The notes beneath the pieces are model-generated. The model worked only from the letters and a program-made list of their open reading frames with translations. It did no database searches and had not been told where the DNA came from. Shown one piece after another: positions 14,372 through 22,761 of a stretch of 36,715 bases of DNA. Position numbers and translations under genes: made by a program. The DNA comes from JAQVSH01 sp964451605 (GTDB lineage: Bacteria > Bacteroidota > Bacteroidia > Bacteroidales > UBA4181), in NCBI GenBank assembly GCA_964451605.1, contig CAYVJA010000024.1, forward strand, positions 1-36,715, given 5' to 3'. Position 1 is the first letter of the stretch. Every line of letters starts with the position of its first letter.

Positions 14372-16990
14372 ATGAAGAAGAAAATGCCTGCTATCGAAAC
14401 GGAACAGGGAGGTGCAACCGCCGGCCTTACGAAACCGCGTGTTAACGCTACTTATAGCTTTAATGAGGCTTACGACGCTTCTCTTGCCTATTTTGCTGGC
14501 GACGAGCTCGCCGCAAAGGTTTGGGTAACCAAATATGCCCTTAAGGATTCGTTTGGGAATATCTACGAGCGCGATCCCAACGATATGCATCGGCGTATTG
14601 CATCGGAGGTAGCCAGAATTGATGCGGCCTACCCCAACCCTCTTTCGTTCGATGATATTTTCGAGCTTCTTCGGAACTTCCGTTATATCATTCCTCAGGG
14701 AAGCCCTATGACCGGGATTGGTAATCCGTTTCAGATAGCCTCCCTCTCAAATTGTTTTGTGATTGGGAACGACCGCCCTGCCGACTCCTATGGCGGAATT
14801 ATGAAGATAGACCAGGAGCAGGTTCAGTTAATGAAGCGCCGGGGTGGTGTAGGGCATGATCTTTCACATATCAGGCCTCACGGTTCGCCCGTATTAAACA
14901 GCGCACTTACCTCAACGGGCGTGGTTTCGTTTATGGAGCGCTACTCGAATTCTACCCGCGAAGTGGCCCAGGATGGTCGTCGTGGTGCCCTTATGTTGAG
15001 CATATCCATTAAGCATCCCGATGCCGAGGAGTTTATCGATGCCAAAATGGACTCCGGAAAAATTACCGGCGCCAACGTTTCGGTTAAAATCGACGACGCC
15101 TTTATGCGCTCGGTTCTTTCTGGCGAACCCTATTCGCAGCAGTATCCTGTTGACGCATCTGAGCCTCGTTACGAAAAGAAGACGGATGCACGGCTTCTTT
15201 GGGATAAGATTATTCATAATGCATGGAAGTCGGCCGAACCGGGCGTGCTTTTCTGGGATACCATTATCCGGGAATCTGTGCCCGACTGCTATGCGGCTAT
15301 GGGCTTCCGCACTACCTCTACCAACCCTTGCGGTGAGATTCCGCTTTGCCCTTACGACAGCTGCCGTCTGTTGGCTATTAACCTTTACAGCTATGTAGAG
15401 CATCCCTTTACCGAAAAAGCCTCCTTTAATTTCGACCTTTTCCGGAAGCATGTTGCCTATGCGCAGCGGATTATGGATGATATCATTGATTTGGAGGCCG
15501 AAAAAATTGATGCCATTCTGGAGAAGATTCATAACGATCCGGAAGATGAGGAGGTAAAACGGGTTGAACGCCTCCTTTGGGAGAACATTCGCAAGAAGAC
15601 CCTTCAGGGTCGGAGAACGGGTATCGGGATTACTGCCGAAGGAGATATGTTGGCGGCGCTGGGGTTGATTTACGGTACCGAAGAGGCTACGGAATTTGCG
15701 GTTACGGTTCAACGTACGCTTGCGCTGGAAGCCTATAGAGCGTCGGTTCAGATGGCGCGTGACCGGGGTGCATTCCCCATCTTCTCGGCCGAGCTGGAGA
15801 AGGATAATCCATTTATTACCCGTCTGAAAGAGGCCGACGAGGCACTATATAACGATATGGTGGCCTACGGCCGCAGAAACATTGCTCTGTTGACCATTGC
15901 CCCTACAGGGAGCACCAGCCTGATGTCGCAGACCACTTCGGGTATTGAACCGGTTTTCCGGCCCGTGTACAAGCGACGCAGAAAGGTTAATCCTAACGAC
16001 GTCAACGTTACCGTGGCATTTACCGATGAGAATGGTGATAGTTTCGAGGAGTATTATGTGTTCCACCACAAATTTCTCACCTGGCTTTCGGTTAACGGAC
16101 ACAATCCGGAGGCCATTATGAAGGCCGACGACAACACCATCGAAGAGTTGGTAAAACTGTCGCCTTATAATAAAGCCACTTCCAATGATGTCGATTGGCT
16201 CAGCAAGGTCGATATGCAGGGGAGGATTCAGAAATGGGTCGATCACTCCATTAGCGTTACCATTAATCTCCCCGAGAATGTCGACGAGGAGTTAGTGGGT
16301 AAACTTTACGTGAAAGCTTGGGAGGTAGGGTGCAAGGGAATTACCGTTTACAGAGAGGGCTCCCGTTCTGGAGTTCTGATTTCGAAAAAGTCCGAATCGG
16401 CCCCTGAATCGAACCCGAATCCCACCCTTCCTTTTCAGTTTGATCAGCCTGCAAAGCGGCCAAGAGAACTCGATGCAGAGATTATCCGATTTAAGAACAA
16501 CAATGAGGAGTGGATTGCCTTTATCGGCCTTTCGAACGGCTATCCCTACGAAATCTTTACAGGTAAAACCGAAGATGATGTTCTGCCTATTCCCCGCTCT
16601 ATCACACAGGGAAAGATTATCAAGGTGAAGGACGAGGATGGATCTAAACGGTACGATTTTCAATACACCGACCGATATGGGTATAAAAACACCATGGGAG
16701 GTCTCTCACGTACCTTTAACAAGGAGTATTGGAACTACGCCAAACTCATTTCCGGCGTTCTCCGTTACCGGATGCCCATTCTTGATGTCGTGCATCTGGT
16801 CTCCTCTCTCAGTCTCGACAGTGAAGCCATTAATACCTGGAAGAACGGCGTTGTCAGGGCTTTAAAGAAGTACATTCCCGATGGTACAGAGGCAACTAAA
16901 CAGAAGTGCCCTAATTGCGGTAGTGAAGGGCTAGTCTATCAGGAGGGTTGTCTGACCTGTAATGCATGCGGCCATTCCAAGTGCGGGTAA
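14372..16990 (+). CDS. nrdJ: Adenosylcobalamin-dependent (class II) ribonucleoside-diphosphate reductase
   Basis: 872 aa. Reduces ribonucleotides to deoxyribonucleotides using a thiyl radical made from adenosylcobalamin, so it works without oxygen or an iron radical subunit. The catalytic barrel has GGVGHDLSHIRPHGSPV, STGVVSFMERYSNSTREVAQ, the active-site TSTNPCGEIPL and TIAPTGSTSLM. After a linker near residue 685 comes a C-terminal domain (AEIIRFKNNNEEWIAFIGL) and a terminal double CxxC tail (CPNCGSEG ... CLTCNACGHSKCG), which carries reducing cysteines and can resemble a zinc ribbon. Single gene; a strong terminator follows. No B12 riboswitch seen. Confidence 0.95.
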   Translation: MKKKMPAIETEQGGATAGLTKPRVNATYSFNEAYDASLAYFAGDELAAKVWVTKYALKDSFGNIYERDPNDMHRRIASEVARIDAAYPNPLSFDDIFELLRNFRYIIPQGSPMTGIGNPFQIASLSNCFVIGNDRPADSYGGIMKIDQEQVQLMKRRGGVGHDLSHIRPHGSPVLNSALTSTGVVSFMERYSNSTREVAQDGRRGALMLSISIKHPDAEEFIDAKMDSGKITGANVSVKIDDAFMRSVLSGEPYSQQYPVDASEPRYEKKTDARLLWDKIIHNAWKSAEPGVLFWDTIIRESVPDCYAAMGFRTTSTNPCGEIPLCPYDSCRLLAINLYSYVEHPFTEKASFNFDLFRKHVAYAQRIMDDIIDLEAEKIDAILEKIHNDPEDEEVKRVERLLWENIRKKTLQGRRTGIGITAEGDMLAALGLIYGTEEATEFAVTVQRTLALEAYRASVQMARDRGAFPIFSAELEKDNPFITRLKEADEALYNDMVAYGRRNIALLTIAPTGSTSLMSQTTSGIEPVFRPVYKRRRKVNPNDVNVTVAFTDENGDSFEEYYVFHHKFLTWLSVNGHNPEAIMKADDNTIEELVKLSPYNKATSNDVDWLSKVDMQGRIQKWVDHSISVTINLPENVDEELVGKLYVKAWEVGCKGITVYREGSRSGVLISKKSESAPESNPNPTLPFQFDQPAKRPRELDAEIIRFKNNNEEWIAFIGLSNGYPYEIFTGKTEDDVLPIPRSITQGKIIKVKDEDGSKRYDFQYTDRYGYKNTMGGLSRTFNKEYWNYAKLISGVLRYRMPILDVVHLVSSLSLDSEAINTWKNGVVRALKKYIPDGTEATKQKCPNCGSEGLVYQEGCLTCNACGHSKCG

Positions 16991-17017
16991 TCCCCCCGGT
17001 TTCGTGTCGCAGTAACA

Positions 17018-17055
17018 AAGAGGCAGCCCAACGGAGATCCGGGGCTGCCTCTTTT
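17018..17055. terminator. Bidirectional terminator between nrdJ and asd
   Basis: AAGAGGCAGCCC (17018-17029) pairs with GGGCTGCCTCTT (17042-17053), with A-rich and T-rich flanks, so it can serve the convergent nrdJ and asd. Confidence 0.85.
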
Positions 17056-17085
17056 AATTGAATGCCGCTTTGGGGTAAGCAGAGG

Positions 17086-18093
17086 TTACAACATACGATT
17101 TTTGATCATGTATTCGGCAATCTGAACGGCGTTCAGAGCCGCTCCTTTTCTAATCTGATCGCCTACACACCAGAAGTGGATGCCGTTGGGATCGGTGATA
17201 TCCTGGCGGATTCTTCCCACGAATACAGGATCCTGATCGGCTGCAAACAGGGGCATCGGGTAAATCGATTTAGAGGGATCGTCCTGAACGGCGACTCCCT
17301 CGGCCTTTTCGAAGGCTGAACGAACTTGCGCCAGGGTCAGGGGGCTTTCAGTTTCGGCCCAGACTACTTCGGAGTGGGCTCTGTAAACAGGAACACGCAC
17401 GGTTGTGGCACTAACCGAAAGATTACTATTCAGAATTTTTCGGGTTTCGTTATGCATCTTCATCTCCTCTTTGGTGTAATCGTTATCGGTGAACACATCA
17501 ATTTGAGGAATCAGATTAAAAGCCAGCTGATACTTGAACTTATCGATGGTTACCGGTTGGCCTGCAAGAACAGAACGAGTCTGATCGGTAAGCTCCTGCA
17601 TAGCGGCTGCTCCCGCACCGCTCGATGCCTGATAGGTGGCAACATGGACCCGCTTAACGGGCGAAAGGTCGTGAATGGGCTTGAGGGCAACCACCAGGAT
17701 AATTGTAGAGCAGTTGGGGTTTGCAATGATATTTCTGGGTCTGTCTGCACAGGCAAGAGGATTGACCTCGGGCACAACCAAAGGAACGTCCTTATCCATG
17801 CGGAAAGCACTTGAATTATCAATCATAACGGCTCCAAACTTAGTGATATCGGGTGCAAACTCTCTCGAAGTTCCCGCACCGGCCGAAGTCAACGCAATGT
17901 CAATGCCTTTGAAGTCGTCGTTATGTTTAAGCTCTTTAACCTTAATGGATTTTCCGCGGAAGGTATATTCACTCCCGGCACTTCTTGCCGAACCAAAAAG
18001 GACGAGCTCGTCCATGGGAAGGCTCCGTTGCTCAAGAACTCTCAGGAATTCCTGGCCAACCGCCCCGCTAACACCAACGATAGCAATCTTCAT
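17086..18093 (-). CDS. asd: Aspartate-semialdehyde dehydrogenase
   Basis: 335 aa. Reduces aspartyl-phosphate to aspartate semialdehyde with NADPH, the branch point to lysine/diaminopimelate, threonine and methionine. N-terminal Rossmann motif GVSGAVGQEFLRVLEQR; active-site Cys in ANPNCSTI; the substrate region YQASSGAGAAAMQELTDQ; and the catalytic His in RAHSEVVWAETE. Full length, single gene. A TAnnTTTG element lies upstream on the minus strand at 18146-18153. Confidence 0.96.
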   Translation of the reverse strand: MKIAIVGVSGAVGQEFLRVLEQRSLPMDELVLFGSARSAGSEYTFRGKSIKVKELKHNDDFKGIDIALTSAGAGTSREFAPDITKFGAVMIDNSSAFRMDKDVPLVVPEVNPLACADRPRNIIANPNCSTIILVVALKPIHDLSPVKRVHVATYQASSGAGAAAMQELTDQTRSVLAGQPVTIDKFKYQLAFNLIPQIDVFTDNDYTKEEMKMHNETRKILNSNLSVSATTVRVPVYRAHSEVVWAETESPLTLAQVRSAFEKAEGVAVQDDPSKSIYPMPLFAADQDPVFVGRIRQDITDPNGIHFWCVGDQIRKGAALNAVQIAEYMIKNRML

Positions 18094-18145
18094 AAAGTAT
18101 TGAATTAGTAATTATTACTTTTCGCCAGCACCATTGCTGACCGGG

Positions 18146-18153
18146 CAAAAATA
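18146..18153 (-). promoter_or_regulatory. Possible asd promoter -10 (-7) element
   Basis: Minus-strand TATTTTTG, 52 nt upstream of the asd start. Matches TAnnTTTG but has no clear -33 partner. Confidence 0.35.
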
Positions 18154-18236
18154 TGAATAATAATGAGATGGCGTATTGGAGAATGTAAAATTCTCAGAAA
18201 AAGAACAATCTCTCCCTTGCCGGTTTTCCTCGTTTT

Positions 18237-18476
18237 TCAGGGCACCGGATCGTAGCCGTGCCCTCCCCAGGGATGACAGGAAAGAAGCCGTTTTAGCGCA
18301 AGCCAGCCGCCTTTAAACGGGCCGTACCGTTTTATTGCCTCCAGCGCGTACGCCGAACAGGTGGGGGTGTACCTGCAGGTGGGTGGTTTATGGGGGGATA
18401 TGGCCAGTTGATAGAAGCGTATCAACTTGATAAAAATGGCTTCAATCAGCCTGACAAAAAGCGACAGCAATTTCAC
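18237..18476 (-). CDS. yidD: Membrane protein insertion efficiency factor YidD
   Basis: 79 aa, usual size. Contains FYQLAISPHKPPTCRYTPTC, CSAYALEAIKRYGPFKGGW and the C-terminal CHPWGGHGYDPVP, the full YidD signature with its conserved cysteines. A small membrane-associated protein that assists insertion of membrane proteins with YidC. Its start lies inside rnpA (35-bp overlap), the usual rnpA-yidD arrangement, although rpmH and yidC are absent here. Confidence 0.95.
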   Translation of the reverse strand: MKLLSLFVRLIEAIFIKLIRFYQLAISPHKPPTCRYTPTCSAYALEAIKRYGPFKGGWLALKRLLSCHPWGGHGYDPVP

Positions 18477-18882
18477 GGTTGATTTTTTGAATGCTCTCTT
18501 CTATCTGCAAATAGGATTCTTCTCTCTTTGCGATGTAAATGTAGGCAATATTAAGAGGCTGTAATACAAGATCCTCACTACACGAGATGCGGTTTTTCCG
18601 ATAAGCTTCGCGGGCTTGTCTTCTGATTCGGTTTCGAACCACTGCCCTTTTAAAGATGCGCTTGGGAACCGAAAAGAGTACTTTAACAACAGCATTATTA
18701 ACAGGCTCTTCGGTTTCCGACCCCAAAGTGGAAGCGGGAGACGAAGGGGAATCCGAATGGGACACAACCACTTTGAAAGGATACGAAAAGAAACTTTTGC
18801 CGTTCGTGAAGAGATCCTGAATGGCACTTTGGCGGCAGAGGCGCTCCTCTTTTCCGAAAGAATGGTTGTGCGAAGATCTCAA
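18442..18882 (-). CDS. rnpA: Ribonuclease P protein component
   Basis: 146 aa, slightly long for the family. Basic protein that binds the RNase P RNA and helps 5' maturation of tRNA precursors. The conserved N-terminal FGKEERLCRQSAIQDLFTNG and the RNR motif AVVRNRIRRQAREAYRKNR are clear. An acidic/serine insert (SDSPSSPASTLGSETEEP) sits between strands. Located 1 bp after hemD and overlapping yidD, so it is co-transcribed with both. Confidence 0.95.
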   Translation of the reverse strand: MRSSHNHSFGKEERLCRQSAIQDLFTNGKSFFSYPFKVVVSHSDSPSSPASTLGSETEEPVNNAVVKVLFSVPKRIFKRAVVRNRIRRQAREAYRKNRISCSEDLVLQPLNIAYIYIAKREESYLQIEESIQKINREIAVAFCQAD

Positions 18883-18883
18883 T

Positions 18884-19633
18884 TCACTTTTTGTTGTGCT
18901 CTTTCAGAAACAGCTCCAGGGCCATTGTCATGGAGGGAGCCTCCGGAAGAGGAGCCTGAATATCAAGGCGCAATCCGGCATCAATCACCGCTTTAGCGGT
19001 AGAGGCTCCAAAACTGGCAATGATGGTTTCTCCCTGCACAAAGTCGGGGAAATTGGTTTGAAGCGACTTGATTTCTGACGGGCTGTAAAAGACAAGGAGG
19101 TCGTAATCTTCGGTGGGAACCTTTTTGATTTCGCAACAGACGGTCTTATAGAGAACCGCCTGCGTATACTTAAGCCTCTGCTTTTCAAGCATTTGGGGCA
19201 ACTCCTGAGAGGATTGATTCGACATGGGCACAAAATATTTCTCATCTTTGTGCTTTGCCAAAATATCAACTAACTCCTGGGGCGTCGATTTCCCGTGGAA
19301 GATCTTTCTTTTCCTGTAAACAATGTATTTCTGCAGGTAAAAAGCCACCGATTCGGAGATACAAAAATACTTCATGGTGTCGGGCACCTGCAGACGCAGC
19401 TCTTCTAAGAGAGTGAAGAAGTGGTCGATTGCCGTTTTGCTCGTAAAAACAATTCCCGTATGCGAAAGGATGTCTATTCTGCTCTGCCTGAACTCTCTGG
19501 CAGTCACTCCCTCTACCCTGATAAAGGGGCAAAAATCGATCTTCAGGTTGAACTTCTCGGCCAATTCAAAATAAGGAGACTTTTCTGATTCGGCAGGTTG
19601 AGGTTGCGATACTAGTATTCTTTTGATTTTCAC
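18884..19633 (-). CDS. hemD: Uroporphyrinogen-III synthase family protein
   Basis: 249 aa starting at GTG 19633 (MKIKRILVSQPQPAESEKSP), chosen because homologues begin MKIKxILVSQP; the longer frame upstream overlaps the DUF4271 gene. HemD closes hydroxymethylbilane to uroporphyrinogen III. Visible blocks are VFTSKTAIDHFF, DLLVFYSPSEIKSL and ASFGASTAKAVIDAGLRLDI. Sequence drift is high in this family, and Bacteroidales lacking full heme synthesis often keep the gene, so the catalytic role is inferred. Lies between DUF4271 (41 bp) and rnpA (1 bp). Confidence 0.85.
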   Translation of the reverse strand: MKIKRILVSQPQPAESEKSPYFELAEKFNLKIDFCPFIRVEGVTAREFRQSRIDILSHTGIVFTSKTAIDHFFTLLEELRLQVPDTMKYFCISESVAFYLQKYIVYRKRKIFHGKSTPQELVDILAKHKDEKYFVPMSNQSSQELPQMLEKQRLKYTQAVLYKTVCCEIKKVPTEDYDLLVFYSPSEIKSLQTNFPDFVQGETIIASFGASTAKAVIDAGLRLDIQAPLPEAPSMTMALELFLKEHNKK

Positions 19634-19674
19634 CACGGTAAGTAGTTGAATTACTATGCGTAAAGCCGGTAGGT

Positions 19675-20517
19675 TTAACTCTGGAACAGCAATTTTGCCA
19701 CTACAAGAATGGGCAAAATTTCGAATGTGCAAATATACGCAATCAAATAATATTGTTGTTCTCTGTCGCCCTCAATTAATCGGATCCACTGGTAAATCAA
19801 GGCAAAGACGTACATGAGAACCACCAGAATCATGGCCCCGATGACCCATATCAGAGCGCTTTCCGGAAGTAACGGGACGGTTGCTACCAAGGGGAAGAGC
19901 GCCGCGCCGATTCCCTTGATTCCCAAGAAAAATACAAAGTTATAGTGATCGGCAACAGCCGGTTGCAGAAAGACAAAGCCCAAAAACTTGTGAAAGGAGG
20001 CTTTCGTGGCCAACCAGAGGCCGACACCACCGAAAAAGAGCAGGAGGGTGGGCCAAACTTCTGTATAGCGGAACCCGGATCCCTGTTTAAACCAGGACAC
20101 AGCGGTGAAGAGGGCAAGTGGAGCAGTGACCAGAAATACTAACAAAAGGTTTAGAGAAACCCGCGAAAAGATAAGATTGCGTTCGGCATGAATGCGACGG
20201 ATAGCCACTTTGCTAAAGGGCGCAAGCAGAAGTTCTCCGAAGCTGCGTCTGTAGAAATAGCTGTTTTGGGCAAATAGGGCCAGCATCATGAACAGGAGTA
20301 AGACAATGCCTTCGGAATAGCGCGTTTCGCGCGGAGTCCCGTCGAATAGCCGTTTGTACGGGAGTACAGTAGTATCTTCCGTTTCTACCCGCCTGATATA
20401 GGCATCCCCCTCTTCCCGGGATTTTGTGAAGGCACTCACGCCAGGATGGTCCGAAACCTGAAGAACATGCTGTCCGGAGTCTGGAGAGGCTATTGCCGAT
20501 GGGGATGAGGGGCTCAT
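19675..20517 (-). CDS. DUF4271 integral membrane protein
   Basis: 280 aa. About 110 soluble N-terminal residues (Ser/Pro-rich start, then DTTVLPYKRLFDGTPRETRYS) are followed by five or six membrane helices. Matches the Bacteroidota DUF4271 family by layout and by its conserved place next to hemD. Function unknown. It sits 16 bp after dtd and just before hemD in the same transcript. Confidence 0.8.
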   Translation of the reverse strand: MSPSSPSAIASPDSGQHVLQVSDHPGVSAFTKSREEGDAYIRRVETEDTTVLPYKRLFDGTPRETRYSEGIVLLLFMMLALFAQNSYFYRRSFGELLLAPFSKVAIRRIHAERNLIFSRVSLNLLLVFLVTAPLALFTAVSWFKQGSGFRYTEVWPTLLLFFGGVGLWLATKASFHKFLGFVFLQPAVADHYNFVFFLGIKGIGAALFPLVATVPLLPESALIWVIGAMILVVLMYVFALIYQWIRLIEGDREQQYYLIAYICTFEILPILVVAKLLFQS

Positions 20518-20533
20518 TTGAAAAAAGCGGCAG

Positions 20534-20986
20534 TTATTCGGGATTTCTGGAATCGAGCCAAAGGGTAACAGGCCCGTCGTTACATAGCGAGACTTTCATG
20601 TCGGCACCAAAAATGCCCGTCGAAACAGGCGATTGTAAGCGGGTGCCGAGTGTAGTATTGAAGTAGTCGTAAAGAGGAATAGCCACCTCGGGTACTGCCG
20701 CGCGAATAAACGACGGGCGGTTCCCTTTTTTTGCAGAGGCCATCAAGGTGAACTGGCTCACAACCATTGCACTGCCATTAACCTCCGAAACCGACAGATT
20801 CATCTTTCCCTGTGAATCGGAAAAGATACGAAGTGCAGCCAGTTTTCGGGTGAGCCAATCGGCATCCTCACGAGTATCGGAAGTCTCTATTCCAAGGAAA
20901 ATAAGCATGCCCAGATGCATAGAGGCATGTACTCTGCCTTCAATTTCGACCGAAGCCCTGCTTACCCGTTGAACGAGCACTCTCAT
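20534..20986 (-). CDS. dtd: D-aminoacyl-tRNA deacylase
   Basis: 150 aa, full length. Removes D-amino acids (and glycine from tRNA-Ala) mischarged on tRNA. The two active-site motifs are plain: VVSQFTLMASAKKGNRPSF (SQFTL) and the Gly-cisPro loop in SLCNDGPVTLWLDS. First gene of the dtd-DUF4271-hemD-rnpA-yidD cluster. A TAnnTTTG element lies 19 nt before the ATG. Confidence 0.97.
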   Translation of the reverse strand: MRVLVQRVSRASVEIEGRVHASMHLGMLIFLGIETSDTREDADWLTRKLAALRIFSDSQGKMNLSVSEVNGSAMVVSQFTLMASAKKGNRPSFIRAAVPEVAIPLYDYFNTTLGTRLQSPVSTGIFGADMKVSLCNDGPVTLWLDSRNPE

Positions 20987-21004
20987 TACTGATGGTTTTA
21001 GCTA

Positions 21005-21035
21005 CAAAAGTAGAGCATTCCGTTGGTTTATAAAA
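21005..21035 (-). promoter_or_regulatory. Promoter of the dtd-yidD cluster
   Basis: Minus-strand TACTTTTG (21005-21012), perfect TAnnTTTG, with TTTT in place of TTTG 19 nt upstream (21032-21035). Confidence 0.5.
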
Positions 21036-21089
21036 AATGTTAAGGAGACAAATTCCCCACTTTAATTTTTTATTCAAGACAATAATGCT

Positions 21090-21097
21090 TAACTTTA
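21090..21097 (+). promoter_or_regulatory. Possible promoter -10 (-7) element of the small HTH gene
   Basis: TAACTTTA, one mismatch from TAnnTTTG, 36 nt before the ATG at 21133. Confidence 0.35.
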
Positions 21098-21132
21098 TAG
21101 CTCATTACGACGTCTAACTAAATCCTTAAGTC

Positions 21133-21393
21133 ATGTATATTACCTTCAATGAGCTCAGGAGAATTAAGGACAATCTTCCTTCGGGCAGCATGAGAGAGAT
21201 TGCTGCAAAGTTGAACATTTCTGAGGACACTGTCAGAAACTATTTCGGAGGAAGCCATTATCACAGCGGGGAGAGTGTTGGTTTACATGTTGAACAAGGA
21301 CCCGATGGAGGTGTTGTTCTGCTTGAGGACTCTACAATTCTTGAAGTCGCCAAACAGATCATTGCCGAATCATCCGCTGCAGGTGAATCCTGA
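21133..21393 (+). CDS. Small helix-turn-helix DNA-binding protein
   Basis: 86 aa, conserved in Bacteroidales. Residues 1-40 form an HTH (FNELRRIKDNLPSGSMREIA, then LNISEDTVRNYFGG), followed by a short beta segment SVGLHVEQGPDGGVVLLEDS and a helix ILEVAKQIIAESSA. It lacks an effector domain, so it may be a nucleoid-associated or stand-alone regulator; its target is unknown. Single gene with its own promoter and terminator. A hairpin (21374-21381 with 21401-21408) spans its stop codon. Confidence 0.8.
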   Translation: MYITFNELRRIKDNLPSGSMREIAAKLNISEDTVRNYFGGSHYHSGESVGLHVEQGPDGGVVLLEDSTILEVAKQIIAESSAAGES

Positions 21394-21413
21394 CACGGGG
21401 TGCAGCGGATGAG

Positions 21414-21453
21414 AACGGGGCAAATGTTGAAATACTTTATGCCCCGTTTTTTT
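21414..21453 (+). terminator. Rho-independent terminator after the HTH gene
   Basis: AACGGGGCA (21414-21422) pairs with TGCCCCGTT (21440-21448), followed by a run of seven T. Confidence 0.85.
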
Positions 21454-21507
21454 ATGCCCTTTCAACTCCTTTTTTCGCCGGAAAAGCGCTCACTAACCTA
21501 GAATACC

Positions 21508-22761
21508 ATGCATTACCGGATATTTTTACCCATTCTGGCATTTGTCCTGTCGGTGTCGTGTTCGCAGTCGTATAATCAATTATCGAAGACCGAGCTTCTC
21601 GACGGCTGGGATTTGCTGTTTAACGGCAGCTCTCTTGAGGGTTGGCGAAGTTATGGACTGGCGGTGGTCACCGGCCCCTGGGCCATTGAGGATGAGACAT
21701 TAAAAGGGCTCGGCGAGCCCGGAATAACGGGATTTCTTGTCACTGAGAAAGCGTTCGAAAACTTTATCCTCTCTTTCGAATGGAAGGCACTTCCCGGGGG
21801 CGAGGCAGGAGTCTATTATCACGTAGTGGAGCGTCCCGGTTTCGACACGCCCATCTGTTCCGGTCCGAAGTTTCAGATTTTTCCTTTGGATTCTAATCGT
21901 CAACCTTCCAATCGAACTCTCCTGACCGGTGCCGATTATTTGATGCACCCGCCGGCTCCCGTGACCCGGAAGTTGAATGCGGGGGAGTGGAACCAATCTA
22001 CGATTGTATTTGATAATGGCAAGGTTGAGCATTGGCTGAACGGGGAAAGGGTGTTACAGTTTGATGCCTGGAGCGATGAGTGGTTTTCCTTACGCAACCA
22101 GAAAGGAGAGCGTTTGGCGGCAGAGTACGGGCTGGCACGTTCGGGGCATATTGCGTTACAGGTATCGGACGCACCTTGCTGGTACAGAAAGATTAAGGTT
22201 AAGCGGCTTCCCCGTTCGGCAGGTAAGGTTGAGTCGCTTTTCAACGGCCGTGATCTTACGGGATGGGATCGGTATGGTACCGAAAAGTGGTTTGTAGAAG
22301 ACAGTTTGTTGATTTGCGAAAGTGGTCCTGACAAACAGTATGGATATTTGGCTACCCGCTGTTATTATGATGATTTTGAATTCTCGGCCGACTTCAAGCC
22401 GGAGGCAAACGGCAATAGCGGTGTCTTTTTTAGATCGTATATAGAGGGCATACGAGTTTCGAGCTAGCAGGTAGAGGTTGCTCCTCCTAATCAGGACACG
22501 GGAGGAATTTACGAATCGTACGGCAGGGGATGGTTGCAGCAGATCCCCGACGAGAAAGAGCAAATTTTACAGCCCGGAGAGTGGAACCGACTTCGAATCA
22601 GGGTGGAGGGCGGAAGAGTCACTACCTGGCTTAACGACAAGCAGATGGTCGATTTCACCGATGAGTTGATTGCCAATACGCCCGGGAGAATCGCCCTTCA
22701 AATTCATGATGGCGGGGGTATTCGGGTATTGTGGAAAAACTTATGGGTTAAGTCGCTATAA
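21508..22761 (+). pseudogene. DUF1080 (3-keto-disaccharide hydrolase) lipoprotein gene with an in-frame TAG
   Basis: One continuous frame of 417 codons is interrupted once, by TAG at 22465-22467 (codon 320). Upstream: a lipoprotein signal (MHYRIFLPILAFVLSVSCSQ) and two DUF1080 concanavalin-like domains, each with the entry motif LFNGSSLEGW / LFNGRDLTGW. Downstream the frame resumes without shift as QVEVAPPNQDTGGIYESYGR and ends at 22761. Homologues have Trp in this place (GWQVEVAPP), so TGG to TAG is the simplest explanation. TAG is an ordinary stop elsewhere in the window (ruvB). Family members hydrolyse 3-keto-glycosides or have unassigned glycan roles. The truncated product would lose about a quarter of the protein, including conserved second-domain residues. 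Confidence 0.85.

Noticed and set aside
14912..15712. 266-codon minus-strand open frame inside nrdJ
   Set aside because: Antisense shadow in a conserved catalytic domain of nrdJ.
22465..22467. Genome-wide TAG recoding (e.g. pyrrolysine)
   Set aside because: TAG ends ruvB just where homologues end, so TAG works as a normal stop in this genome.
22534..22761. Separate small gene downstream of the DUF1080 frame
   Set aside because: It is the in-frame continuation of the DUF1080 protein after the TAG, not an independent gene.
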